This document shows positions 34,643-42,814 of a DNA stretch of 64,000 nt, one piece after another. Location: the NCBI GenBank assembly GCA_002353815.1, contig DEKK01000006.1:62001-126000 (forward strand). Reading direction: 5' to 3'. Position numbers and translations under genes: made by a program. Source of the DNA: Bifidobacteriaceae bacterium UBA2724 (GTDB lineage Bacteria; Actinomycetota; Actinomycetes; Actinomycetales; Bifidobacteriaceae). The stretch's first letter is position 1, and every line of letters begins with the position of its first letter. Under the pieces are notes generated by a model. The model was given only the letters and a program-made list of their open reading frames with translations, ran no database searches and was not told the DNA's origin.

Positions 34643-34887
34643 GCAACGAAGTGCGCATCGTGCAGGCGGGCCCGGATTCCGGCAATCCGCCTGCCGGGCG
34701 CAGGCATCCGCGGCACAGGCGTGTCGTGCGGAAGGGGACGGAATGGTTCGATGCCGACGGCGTGAAACTGGATCCGGAAGACATGGAATCGCGTGACGCG
34801 AAAAATCGCGAGGACGATTCGCGCATCCTGACGGAACTGCCCCCTCACTGGGGAGTGTATTCGGAGCGGCAGCAGGCGGGCGCCTGA
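34639..34887 (+). CDS. Small charged protein in the FHA/helicase-like operon
   Basis: GTG 34639 overlaps the stop of the helicase-like gene (GTGA overlap), a sign of translational coupling. The 82-residue product has a basic patch (RRHPRHRRVVRK) followed by an acidic half (WFDADGVKLDPEDMESRDAK) and ends PPHWGVYSERQQAGA. I recognise no domain. It has no membrane segment. Position suggests a third component of the same unit. Confidence 0.7.
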   Translation: MSNEVRIVQAGPDSGNPPAGRRHPRHRRVVRKGTEWFDADGVKLDPEDMESRDAKNREDDSRILTELPPHWGVYSERQQAGA

Positions 34888-34908
34888 ACGGCAGGCTAAG
34901 GCGGTGTC

Positions 34909-35631
34909 TCATTGTTCTCCCCCTTCGGCGGCGACGGCCACGATGGGGCAGGTTGTGTCCACGGCCAGCACGCCAAGGGCCTCGTCCGCCGTCATGGCGA
35001 ACACAACCCGGGAGGTTCCGCGGTTCAGTGCGGACGTGCTCCCGTCATCCGATTCCGGCACATCTATCACAAGCGCCGATTCCGCCAGCATACGATGCCT
35101 CATCTGAGTATCGTCGCTCTCGGGGGATCCCGGATCGGATGTCTCCGATCCGCTGGGTTGCTCGCCGTCGGCCGTACCGGCACATTCGCCGCCGGTCACG
35201 AGACTTGCGGTGGCTCCCATCCGCAACTGGCGCACGGAGCTTGCCACCGGAACCTCCACGGTGGTCATGTCGGCGGCGACGGTCACGGACTGCGAGATCA
35301 TTCCGTCGAGAATCGGCTCACCTTGCGCGATATCCATCTGCGCGATCCCGCCATGGGGAGACGGCTCGCCGGCCTGGAGCGCGTGACGGCTCCAGTCGCC
35401 CTGGGGCATGGTGTCCTCCCGGAGCATGTCATCGGTGACGATATCGCCGATTCCGATGGCCTGCGCCGCGACCATCACCGTGCACGTGGCCTGCAGGGAC
35501 TCGATGGCATGCACGACAGACCAGGCGACGATGCCCACGCAGATGGCGCAGGCTATCCGTCGCAGTCTGAACATCCGGCGGCGCCGCGGTGTCTCGCGTC
35601 GATGGGAAAAGAGCTGAGTGATAGGTTCCAT
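34909..35631 (-). CDS. SAF-domain (CpaB/FlgA-like) membrane-anchored protein
   Basis: Reading leftwards from ATG 35631, 240 residues. A basic N-terminus (SHRRETPRRRRMFRLRR) precedes one membrane helix (IACAICVGIVAWSVVHAI). A SAF domain follows (CTVMVAAQAIGIGDIVTDDM, IAQGEPILDGMISQ, TVEVPVASSVRQL). The end has an acidic linker and a short beta-rich stretch (RVVFAMTADEALGVLAVD). The pattern is that of RcpC/CpaB proteins, which act in Flp pilus assembly outside the membrane. No other pilus assembly gene is next to it. It converges on the helicase-like operon. Confidence 0.72.
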   Translation of the reverse strand: MEPITQLFSHRRETPRRRRMFRLRRIACAICVGIVAWSVVHAIESLQATCTVMVAAQAIGIGDIVTDDMLREDTMPQGDWSRHALQAGEPSPHGGIAQMDIAQGEPILDGMISQSVTVAADMTTVEVPVASSVRQLRMGATASLVTGGECAGTADGEQPSGSETSDPGSPESDDTQMRHRMLAESALVIDVPESDDGSTSALNRGTSRVVFAMTADEALGVLAVDTTCPIVAVAAEGGEQ

Positions 35632-35723
35632 GTGCCGAGCATGGCACGGTTGACGCCGCCGCGGACCCTGTGTCGGAAAATGTGTACAAGCGTCCCGTGG
35701 GGTGGTGGAAAACCTTGTACGAC

Positions 35724-35750
35724 GGTGGATAACCCGCCGAATGTGGATAA
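35724..35750 (-). promoter_or_regulatory. Pair of DnaA-box-like sites
   Basis: TGTGGATAA (35742-35750) is the complement of the consensus DnaA box TTATCCACA. GGTGGATAA (35724-35732) differs by one base. They are 18 bases apart, and a weaker relative, GGTGGAAAA, lies at 35704. They sit in the gene-free stretch 35632-36022, which otherwise should hold the SAF gene promoter and shows no gene. Confidence 0.5.
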
Positions 35751-36022
35751 CCGGGCGAGTGGCGGAAAACGATGACACGTCGCTGGCGACGGTTGCACAG
35801 CGAGTTCCGGCTGCGGATTATGACAGCCTGTGACAACGGCAGACCGCAGAATGACAACGGAGAATCATGCTCGCGTCGGTTGGCACGGGGTGGGGCAGCA
35901 TGGGACCATCGGCGGCCGCCTCTTCCCCGGATTCCATCCCTGTGTGGGCTGTCGCAGGCGGTTCGACGGAATCTTCCCCCGGTCTCCGCGTGGCCTGCGA
36001 CAGCCAACTCACGGACGCTGTC

Positions 36023-36205
36023 TCACTTGTTCTTGTCGGTGCGATAGAAGCCGCTGCCCTTGAAGTTGATTGGCACGGCCGAATACACCTGGTGGATCTG
36101 ATTCGCCTTGCACTGCGGACACTCGGTCAGCGGGCCCTCGGCGAAAGTGCGCTGCACGGTGAAGTCGTAGCCGCAGTTCTTGCAACGGTAATGATAAGTA
36201 GGCAC
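36023..36205 (-). CDS. FmdB-family zinc ribbon protein
   Basis: GTG 36205, after GGAAC, gives 60 residues starting PTYHYRCKNCGYDFTVQRTF; a longer frame to 36241 is open but lacks a better site. Two Cys pairs, CKNC and CPQC, form the zinc ribbon typical of FmdB regulatory-like proteins, and the end GSGFYRTD matches the family. The function is unknown beyond a presumed nucleic-acid or regulatory role. Confidence 0.88.
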   Translation of the reverse strand: MPTYHYRCKNCGYDFTVQRTFAEGPLTECPQCKANQIHQVYSAVPINFKGSGFYRTDKNK

Positions 36206-36369
36206 GATGTTCCTTCGACGCTTGGCAATATCAATCCGCACGGATTGGCGGGATTCTGCAGTCTATCCTAATGACGCCGCGGACAGTGGCGCCGGATTTC
36301 GCGCTCAGCGAACTGCCTTCGGCGCGTTTGCGCGAGGCGCAGATCCGCCGCTTCCCATGGGGCGCCCGG

Positions 36370-37245
36370 TCAGCGGGTGGAAGGGGACAGCCCGATGACC
36401 GAAAAGGCGCCGGATGTCGTGCAGGGCATGGCGAAATCCATGGCGATGTCATGCTCCTCCGTGGGGAGGAACTCCACGAATTCATGGGCCCAGACCACAC
36501 AGAACACCGTCGCATCCGGTGAGCGGTGCGCCAGTGCCCGGTCGTACCATCCCGCGCCATGTCCCAGACGGTGGCCCTGGCGGTCGACGGCGAGCGCGGG
36601 GGCGAGGATCACGGATGCCTTGGCAATGGCATCGCTGTCGTGCGTGATGATCGGCGCGATGGTCGAATCGCCATCGCGGCTGGTTCGGCTGGATCCGCCG
36701 TTTCGGGGTTCTCCGGCGTGGGGGCGTTCCCCGTCCCCGTCCTCGGCGGCTGCATTGAGCATGGCGGCGGTCTGCGTGTCGAAGCCGCGGGGAGTCGCGC
36801 CGTCCAGAGCGGGGGCATGGAGTGGATCGCGCCACTGTTTCCAGCCAGTGGCGAGCTGACGTCCGCTGGGCGTGCGGACGCTTTCGGTGGTGTCGGGGTA
36901 CATGCGCATGTCGGGCACGATCACGGTCGCGCCCCGTGCGGCAAGCTCTCGCATGAGCGGGATGATATCCGGCTCCGTGGCCATGGGCTCGAAAGCGGCG
37001 ATGCAAGGATGCGGGCCGTGGCAATGGCCGAACACGATGTCGGCGATGCCGGGGACGTCGAGCTCAGGCGAATCATACCGTTGGGGCGCTGGCATTCCGT
37101 CGTCGTGCATTCTGTCGCCGTGCAGTCTGTCGTCGTGCCGCATGCCATGGATCCCCGTCTTCCTGCCTCGCACCATCGCGCGTCTGTGGTGCGTGAACGC
37201 GGTGCGCAGCTCGGCCTTGCGCATCTGAACTGTCTTGCCTGCCAT
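36370..37245 (-). CDS. 5-formyltetrahydrofolate cyclo-ligase
   Basis: Reading leftwards from ATG 37245, 291 residues. The enzyme makes 5,10-methenyl-THF from 5-formyl-THF using ATP. The diagnostic C-terminal part ILAPALAVDRQGHRLGHGAG with WYDRAL and the middle VIVPDMRMYPDTTE match the family, as does the basic N-terminus (MRKAELRTAFTHHRRAM). It is about 100 residues longer than usual because of two His/Asp/Gly-rich insertions (about 35-60 and 155-195). Confidence 0.85.
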   Translation of the reverse strand: MAGKTVQMRKAELRTAFTHHRRAMVRGRKTGIHGMRHDDRLHGDRMHDDGMPAPQRYDSPELDVPGIADIVFGHCHGPHPCIAAFEPMATEPDIIPLMRELAARGATVIVPDMRMYPDTTESVRTPSGRQLATGWKQWRDPLHAPALDGATPRGFDTQTAAMLNAAAEDGDGERPHAGEPRNGGSSRTSRDGDSTIAPIITHDSDAIAKASVILAPALAVDRQGHRLGHGAGWYDRALAHRSPDATVFCVVWAHEFVEFLPTEEHDIAMDFAMPCTTSGAFSVIGLSPSTR

Positions 37246-37401
37246 GGTGCCCCATCATATATCCGTCTGGCGCAGGCAGCGCAGGCGGGCACAGGTGCAT
37301 CGCCGGGGAATGGGGCGTGGGCCCTGCCATATGCCGGCGCCCGTGCCCGAATCTTGGCTGTTGAGACGCGAGGCCCGTGCCACGGGTTAGCATTACGGAT
37401 T

Positions 37402-38076
37402 ATGGTCTTCCGCACATTTCACCACTTCGCAAAGCCGATGCCGAGAGGCGGCGCCGCCCCGCATCCGGAATCGTCGTTCGTGGTTCCCCGTCGGCTCGCG
37501 GCGCCGGACGGTTTCGCGCCCATCAGCCTGCGCCCTCTCACCGAAAGCGACGAAGAGGAGTGGAGCTCCGTGCGCCTGCGCAACCGCGATTGGCTCTCGC
37601 CGTGGGATTCCAACGACCCGTTCGACGGCCCCGGCATCGGCTACCGGGAATGGATCCGCGCCCAGCGCGACAGCGAACGCGACGGCAGCGGCATCATCTT
37701 CGCGGTCGAATACGCAGGGCATATCGTGGGGCAGATTTCGCTCGGCGCCATCACCTATGGATCGGTGCGCAGCGGGATCATCGGATACTGGATCGACCAG
37801 GACTACGCCGGACGCGGTTTCACGCCGCTCGCCGTGGCGATCCTTGTGGACTGGGCGTTCCATTGCGGCAACGGACCGCGTCTGCACCGCGTCGAGGTTG
37901 ACATCCTTCCCGAGAACGAGCGTTCCCTGCGCGTCGTGGAAAAGCTTGGTTTCGCGGACGAAGGCCTGCGCCGCGGATACATGTTCGTGCGTCATGCGTG
38001 GCGCGACCATCGTTCGTTTGCGCTGCTGTCGAGCGATGTGCGGGGCGCCCTCGCCGATCGTCTGCCGAAGGACTGA
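37402..38076 (+). CDS. GNAT acetyltransferase (RimJ-like)
   Basis: ATG 37402 gives 224 residues. TAGCAT lies 8 bases upstream, again resembling a leaderless start. The acetyl-CoA domain is visible: ISLRPLTESDEEEWSSVRLR, IVGQISLGAI, IGYWIDQDYAGRGFTPLAVA with the Q/R-x-x-G-x-A/G loop, and LRVVEKLGFADEGLRRGYMF. The best match in style is RimJ/RimL N-terminal acetyltransferases of ribosomal proteins; the true substrate is unknown. It diverges from the cyclo-ligase gene. Confidence 0.88.
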   Translation: MVFRTFHHFAKPMPRGGAAPHPESSFVVPRRLAAPDGFAPISLRPLTESDEEEWSSVRLRNRDWLSPWDSNDPFDGPGIGYREWIRAQRDSERDGSGIIFAVEYAGHIVGQISLGAITYGSVRSGIIGYWIDQDYAGRGFTPLAVAILVDWAFHCGNGPRLHRVEVDILPENERSLRVVEKLGFADEGLRRGYMFVRHAWRDHRSFALLSSDVRGALADRLPKD

Positions 38077-38239
38077 CCTGTCTGTGACGCGGCTCGGAGA
38101 GAGGTTGCGCCGCCCGACGCTGCGTGGCGTCGGCATCTGCGCCCCTGCGGGTGTCACGGGTGTGTGATTGTTGCGACACTCCGAGTTTCTCAACCGACGC
38201 GGGCGATTAATGTGTCGCTTGTCATTTAAGGTTGGAACT

Positions 38240-39946
38240 ATGACCTATGAATCCCTCGCAAGTCTTCTTGTGACAATCGTCTTGGTGGCGTTTGTCTTCT
38301 GGTGGTTCCCCACGCGCGCCACGCGCAAGATGCAGGATGCCACCAAGCATTCAGAAGACAGGTATTCGAAAGATCTCGAATTGATATCGGGCGATGACAG
38401 CCCGCAGGCGAAGGACGAAACCCCGCGTTCCGACAACCTCACTGAGTCGGCCTTGGTGGTGGATGCCCCGGTCCAGGTCGTGGCGACGGTGGAGGACGAG
38501 GGCGCTGAAAAGTCTGCGACCGGCGGTGCCGAAACCGATGGCGGCGGCCGGGGCGAGGACGCCACGAAGTCTGCCCGGGGCGCTCAAGCCGTGGCGTCGC
38601 GACGTCGCGATGATGCGCGCATTGCCGCCCGCGGCCTGAAGCGGGTGCATGGGACGCGCCCCCATCGGTCGCAACAGGCGCAGACTGGCCAACGGACGTC
38701 TCAGGGCTCCGAACGCGTCTCCCGGACGGCCGCGGCACGGCATGACGCGACGGAAAGCCGTGAAGCGATGACGCACCATGATGCAATGAACCGTTCGACC
38801 GGCACGCATGACAGCACTCGTCGCACTGCCGCACCGAACCTTCCTCCCACCAAGGACGAGGTGCGCCGCGTGCGCCGGCGGCGCCATGCCGCGGTGCAGC
38901 GCCGGCGCGTGGTGGCGCTGGCGCTCTTTGCGGTGACGGTGCTCACCTGTGTCGCGGCCGCCGTGATGAGATTCAATGCGCTCTATGCGCTGATCCCCTT
39001 TGTGGCGCTGGTGGTTGTGCTGGCCCAGGGGGCGTATGCGGCGGCGAAAGCACGCGACTGGGAGCGTCGCGTGGCCCAGTCGGGCGTCATGAAGTCTTCG
39101 TCGCCGCGCCGCCAGACCGGCCGCAAACCCGGCAATCGGCGTGGCGAGGATGTGCGCAAGCCGCGCAAGCATGACGACAAGCTGGTCGAATTCCCCACGG
39201 ACCGTATCGCGGAGCGTCGCGGGACGGCCGCCGCGGACGCCACCGTGCGTGACGACGACGAGGCCCGCACGGTGGCCATCAGCCGCAATGACATCCGCGC
39301 GACGATCCAGATTGCGCGCACCGAACGCGACGTCGCGCTGAAAGCCCGCGACAGTCGTCGTTCCTCACAGGAGACGCATGCCATGGCCGCGCCGGGCGAC
39401 GGGACGGTCGGCAATGCGCCGTCGGAGGCGTCCAGGGCCGCGCGCGCGTCCTACCGCGGTCGGCAGGCCGGCGAGGGCGTTTCGGGGCACGTGGTGCGCA
39501 AGACGGTGCCGATGCCCGAGCCCACGGCGCAGACGCAGACGCTGCTGTCGTTCTCGCTGGGTGACGGAACGGAGTCCGCGCGCAGGGACGGGGCGGCGAC
39601 GATGTCCACCGCGGTGGTGCGCAGCGCCGAGATCAAGTCGTATCGTCAGGTCGCCCAGGCAGTGCCGGTCCATGGGCACACCGAGGAAATTCGTCAGGCG
39701 TCGCAGCGCGAAGCCGCAGAGCGCGCGGTCAAGGAACGTGACGAGCGCGCTGCCGCGGCCCGTGCACGGCGTGCGACGGATGCGGCAGCGCGGTCCGGGA
39801 AGAGCGGTTCGGCGGCCGGCGGGGATGACCTTGCGAACGAGGCCACGGCAGAACCCCGGTCTGCGAAGGGTGCGCTGGCCAGCAGCCTTGAATCGGCTTT
39901 GGCGAACCGGGGCATTCACCTGTCCGATACATCACACCGCGACTGA
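38240..39946 (+). CDS. Large membrane protein with disordered Arg/Ala-rich regions, unknown function
   Basis: ATG 38240 gives 568 residues. A first membrane helix (LASLLVTIVLVAFVFWWF) is followed by about 190 polar residues, then two close helices at about 222-268 (VVALALFAVTVLTCVAAAVM and YALIPFVALVVVLAQGAYAA), then about 300 charged residues, many Arg and Ala. A late segment (AEIKSYRQVAQAVP) and an Ala/Arg-rich helix (ERAVKERDERAAAARARR) precede the end. I know no function. The gene is alone between the acetyltransferase and groES. Confidence 0.75.
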   Translation: MTYESLASLLVTIVLVAFVFWWFPTRATRKMQDATKHSEDRYSKDLELISGDDSPQAKDETPRSDNLTESALVVDAPVQVVATVEDEGAEKSATGGAETDGGGRGEDATKSARGAQAVASRRRDDARIAARGLKRVHGTRPHRSQQAQTGQRTSQGSERVSRTAAARHDATESREAMTHHDAMNRSTGTHDSTRRTAAPNLPPTKDEVRRVRRRRHAAVQRRRVVALALFAVTVLTCVAAAVMRFNALYALIPFVALVVVLAQGAYAAAKARDWERRVAQSGVMKSSSPRRQTGRKPGNRRGEDVRKPRKHDDKLVEFPTDRIAERRGTAAADATVRDDDEARTVAISRNDIRATIQIARTERDVALKARDSRRSSQETHAMAAPGDGTVGNAPSEASRAARASYRGRQAGEGVSGHVVRKTVPMPEPTAQTQTLLSFSLGDGTESARRDGAATMSTAVVRSAEIKSYRQVAQAVPVHGHTEEIRQASQREAAERAVKERDERAAAARARRATDAAARSGKSGSAAGGDDLANEATAEPRSAKGALASSLESALANRGIHLSDTSHRD

Positions 39947-40072
39947 GCCGTACGACGTGCGGAGTCGCGCGTTGGTCCGTGTCCGGGCCGCCCTGCCGCG
40001 CCGCCGCCGAGAAGCCGCATGCGGCGCACGGACGATAGTGCCGCTTCACACATATTTCGCTGACAGCATGAA

Positions 40073-40131
40073 TTAGCACTCGAATTGGCGGACTGCTAAT
40101 TCATGCGCTACTATTCGAAGTAGCGCATGAA
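40073..40131 (+). promoter_or_regulatory. groES promoter with CIRCE and a second inverted repeat
   Basis: TTAGCACTC-N9-GACTGCTAA (40073-40099) is a CIRCE element with one mismatch, the HrcA operator. A second perfect 12-bp palindrome, TTCATGCGCTAC and GTAGCGCATGAA around 8 bases, spans 40100-40131. The promoter TTGGCG (40085-40090), 18 bases, TACTAT (40109-40114) has its -35 inside CIRCE and its -10 inside the second repeat. Confidence 0.85.
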
Positions 40132-40215
40132 AGACGCGAGGTGTTTCGTCAGCCGCCAAGCGCCGTGCATGCGACAACAAGTCACTCTCTTAAGATTAGA
40201 AAGAGGAGGTCCACC

Positions 40216-40509
40216 GTGTCGATCTCACTCACACCGTTGGAAGACAAGATTGTCGTTAAGCAGGCTCCGGCCGAAACCCAGACCAAGTCCGGTCTGTTCA
40301 TTCCGGACAACGCCAAGGAGAAGCCGCAGCAGGGCGAAGTCCTGGCGGTCGGCCCCGGCCGTCGCGCGGACAATGGCGATCTGATCCCCATGGATGTCAA
40401 GGTTGGCGACAAGGTCCTGTATTCGAAGTACGGCGGCACCGAGGTGCACTACGACGGCGAGGATCTGCTGATCCTGTCGGCCCGTGACGTGCTCGCGATC
40501 ATCAAGTAA
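40216..40509 (+). CDS. groES: Co-chaperonin GroES
   Basis: GTG 40216 follows AGAGGAGG and gives 97 residues. The sequence has the GroES fold markers: SLTPLEDKIVVKQAPAETQT, the mobile-loop segment KSGLFIPDN, GEVLAVGPG, KVGDKVLYSKYGGTEV and the terminal LLILSARDVLAII. It caps the GroEL folding cage. No groEL follows it, so the two chaperonin genes are split, as in other Actinobacteria. HrcA control is expected from the CIRCE upstream. Confidence 0.97.
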   Translation: MSISLTPLEDKIVVKQAPAETQTKSGLFIPDNAKEKPQQGEVLAVGPGRRADNGDLIPMDVKVGDKVLYSKYGGTEVHYDGEDLLILSARDVLAIIK

Positions 40510-40532
40510 CGCCAGCGCCGCGTTTTTTCTGC

Positions 40533-40563
40533 AAGGCATCCGCCCACAGGACGGGTGCCTTTT
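40533..40563 (+). terminator. Intrinsic terminator of groES
   Basis: AAGGCATCCG pairs with CGGGTGCCTT (one G-T) and is followed by more T bases. Confidence 0.8.
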
Positions 40564-40805
40564 GCGTTGTTCTGACCTCTGCGGAACATGGACCGACATA
40601 CGCTTTTGCTGCTTCCTCAATGGTGCGCACGCGCCGCAGCGATACGCGAACCGCTGGAAACCGCTGCAATTCCCCCCGCCCGGGTCGGTTTTCGCTGTTC
40701 GCGACACGCCGAAACGCGGATTTGCGTAATTTCAAATTTGGTGGCACTATGGTCAAGTTGCCAAACGGAAGGGCGGTCAGGCAAGACCGTGATTCTGTCT
40801 GACAT

Positions 40806-40887
40806 GGCTGATTACCCTAGCGGTCAATGGGAGCAGACTGTAAATCTGCCGGCTTTGCCTACAGTGGTTCGAATCCACTATCAGCCA
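40806..40887 (+). tRNA. tRNA-Tyr (GTA anticodon)
   Basis: Acceptor stem GGCTGAT/ATCAGCC, anticodon stem-loop GCAGACTGTAAATCTGC with anticodon GTA, a long variable arm and T arm GTGGTTCGAATCCAC. First of three tRNA genes in a row ahead of rpmG. Confidence 0.95.
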
Positions 40888-40888
40888 C

Positions 40889-40960
<72 letters not shown>

Positions 40961-40964
40961 CCAT

Positions 40965-41038
40965 GGCGGGATAGCTCAGCTGGCTAGAGCGTACGACTCA
41001 TAATCGTAAGGTCGAGTGTTCGAGTCACTCTCTCGCTA
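40965..41038 (+). tRNA. tRNA-Met (CAT anticodon)
   Basis: Acceptor GGCGGGA pairs with TCTCGCT using two G-T pairs. The anticodon loop is CTCATAA in stem TACGA/TCGTA, and the T arm is GAGTGTTCGAGTCACTC. The non-initiator acceptor suggests an elongator tRNA-Met. Confidence 0.92.
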
Positions 41039-41095
41039 CGAATGCCAGCCGGTTGATTCCCGCTGGTGCAAACGGTAGACAAACAGAGGTGGAAA

Positions 41096-41266
41096 ATGGC
41101 AAGCAAGAGCGCCGAAATTCGTCCGGGCATCACGCTCGCATGCACCGAGTGCAAGGAGCGTAACTACATTACGACGAAGAATCGTCGTAATACGCCCGAC
41201 CGTCTCGAGCTCAAGAAGTTCTGCCCGCGTTGCGGCAAGCATACGCTTCATCGCGAGACCCGTTAA
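41096..41266 (+). CDS. rpmG: 50S ribosomal protein L33
   Basis: ATG 41096 follows AGAGGTGG and gives 55 residues. L33 is recognisable by LACTECKERNYITTKNRRNT and RLELKKFCPRCGKHTLH. Both Cys pairs (CTEC and CPRC) are present, so this is the zinc-binding C+ form. It follows the tRNA trio, probably in one transcript. Confidence 0.97.
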   Translation: MASKSAEIRPGITLACTECKERNYITTKNRRNTPDRLELKKFCPRCGKHTLHRETR

Positions 41267-41282
41267 CTTCTTGCAATCTTCC

Positions 41283-41306
41283 AGCCCGGTTCTGCCGGGC
41301 TTTTTT
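41283..41306 (+). terminator. Intrinsic terminator after rpmG
   Basis: GCCCGG and CCGGGC flank a short loop and are followed by six T bases. Confidence 0.88.
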
Positions 41307-41414
41307 CATATCTAGGCGCACCTCGTGCGGCCGGCATGACACGCCGTCCGTGTGCGTCCCAGCCCCGCGCATGCGACGCATGTGCGTTGTAGTCATATGA
41401 ATGCGAGACCTTTC

Positions 41415-42614
41415 ATGAGCCAGTCAGAGAACACACCGACGACCCCCTCTTTCGCCGACCTCACGACGATTCGCATCGGAGGTCCCATCGCGACCTTCGT
41501 GGAACCGACCAGCGAAGACGACGTCATCGGCATCGTCCGTGAGGCCGATGCCAGTCGTATCCCGCTGTGCGTGATCGGCGGGGGCAGCAACATGCTGGTC
41601 TCCGATGACCCGTTCGACGGGACCGTGCTGCGCGACGCCCGCCGGGGCGTGACCGTCTCCACGGCTGAAGCGACCCCGTCCACGGCAGGTGCGCCGGCCT
41701 CAGCCGTCGAAGTCACGGCCGAGGCGGGGGCCAACTGGGATGACTTCGTCGCCGGATGCGTGGCGTCTGGATTCGAAGGCGTCGAGGGGCTCAGCGGCAT
41801 CCCCGGCACCGTGGGCGCCTCGGTGGTGCAGAACATCGGCGCCTACGGCCAGGAGGTCGCCACCAGCGTGGCGCGGGTGCGCGTCTGGGACCGCGAGCTC
41901 GGGCGCATCGCCGAGCTCGGCCACGACGACCTGTGTTTCGGATATCGTTCCTCGTCGCTGAAAACAACCATGTATGCGACGAATCCCGACGGCGGGCGCA
42001 CGACCACGCGCTGGTTCCCCACGCCCCGCTACATCGTGCTCAGCGTCACCTACCGGCTCGTCCGCAGCACGCAGGGCACCGTGGGGGTGGGGCAGCTCGC
42101 CAAGGCGCTTGGCGTCGACCTGGGCACCCGCATGGACCTTGCCGCGATCCGCGAGGCCGTGCTGCGCATCCGCGCCGCCAAGGACATGCTCGAGGACCTT
42201 TCCCGCTATGCGAATCCGTGGATGTCGAGCAGCAAGGACGTCGGCGCCGACCTGCGAAACGCGCAGCCGAACCACAACCGGTGGAGCTGCGGCAGTTTCT
42301 TCATCAACCCCGTGGTCGACTCCGACCATGCCGCGCAGTACCTCGACGGCGCACCGCAGTATCCCGGGGCGTTGCCCGACGGCAGCCAGGGTGTCAAGAC
42401 ATCGGCGGCCTGGCTCATCGACCACGCGGGGTTCCACCGGGGCTTTGCGCTGGACGGCAGCCACGCGTCGCTGAGCACCGTGCATACGCTGGCGCTGACG
42501 AACCGCGGAGGCGCGAGCTTCGGCGAGGTCCTGGGCCTCGCGCAGACAATCGTGCAGGGTGTGTGGAAGACCTATCGCATCCGCCTCGTGCCCGAACCCG
42601 TGGTCGTGCGCTGA
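41415..42614 (+). CDS. murB: UDP-N-acetylenolpyruvoylglucosamine reductase
   Basis: ATG 41415 gives 399 residues; in-frame ATGs at 41397 and 41352 are alternatives, but the -10-like TAGTCA at 41390-41395 would leave 41397 outside the transcript. MurB reduces UDP-GlcNAc-enolpyruvate to UDP-MurNAc with NADPH and FAD. FAD-binding motifs are TTIRIGGPIATF and VIGGGSNMLVSDD, with GIPGTVGASVVQNIGAYGQE further on. The proton-donor Ser lies in SCGSFFINPVV. Loop lengths match the longer actinobacterial forms. Confidence 0.93.
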   Translation: MSQSENTPTTPSFADLTTIRIGGPIATFVEPTSEDDVIGIVREADASRIPLCVIGGGSNMLVSDDPFDGTVLRDARRGVTVSTAEATPSTAGAPASAVEVTAEAGANWDDFVAGCVASGFEGVEGLSGIPGTVGASVVQNIGAYGQEVATSVARVRVWDRELGRIAELGHDDLCFGYRSSSLKTTMYATNPDGGRTTTRWFPTPRYIVLSVTYRLVRSTQGTVGVGQLAKALGVDLGTRMDLAAIREAVLRIRAAKDMLEDLSRYANPWMSSSKDVGADLRNAQPNHNRWSCGSFFINPVVDSDHAAQYLDGAPQYPGALPDGSQGVKTSAAWLIDHAGFHRGFALDGSHASLSTVHTLALTNRGGASFGEVLGLAQTIVQGVWKTYRIRLVPEPVVVR

Positions 42615-42749
42615 ACCGCGGGGCATGCGCGACGCCACGCTGCGCGTGCCGCGTTTCGCACATGGTGTCCCTCGGTCGTAATCTGGTACCGATGGTGCGA
42701 CTTCGCTGAGAGCGGCAGAGAAATGAAGCGCGATATCGAAACGTCGCGC

Positions 42750-42801
42750 GGAATCGCTGCGTGGAATCGTTCCGCGGAATCGTTCCGCGAAATCGCTGTG
42801 T
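42750..42801 (+). repeat. Four tandem 13-bp repeats upstream of the ferredoxin gene
   Basis: GGAATCGCTGCGT, GGAATCGTTCCGC, GGAATCGTTCCGC and GAAATCGCTGTGT lie head to tail. The middle two are identical, and each contains the palindromic core GGAATCGTTCC. A fifth degenerate unit may precede them at 42737. The array ends 13 bases before ATG 42815, next to the ribosome site. Confidence 0.85.
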
Positions 42802-42814
42802 GAAAGGAATCGCC

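Noticed and set aside
30863..34912. A 1349-codon antisense frame over the helicase-like gene
   Set aside because: Arg/Gly/His-rich composition and no start signal. The + strand frame has recognisable helicase-like architecture and tight coupling to neighbours.
34909..35775. A + strand frame opposite the SAF-domain gene
   Set aside because: The minus-strand product has a membrane anchor followed by a recognisable SAF domain; the opposite frame is Gly/His/Arg-rich filler.
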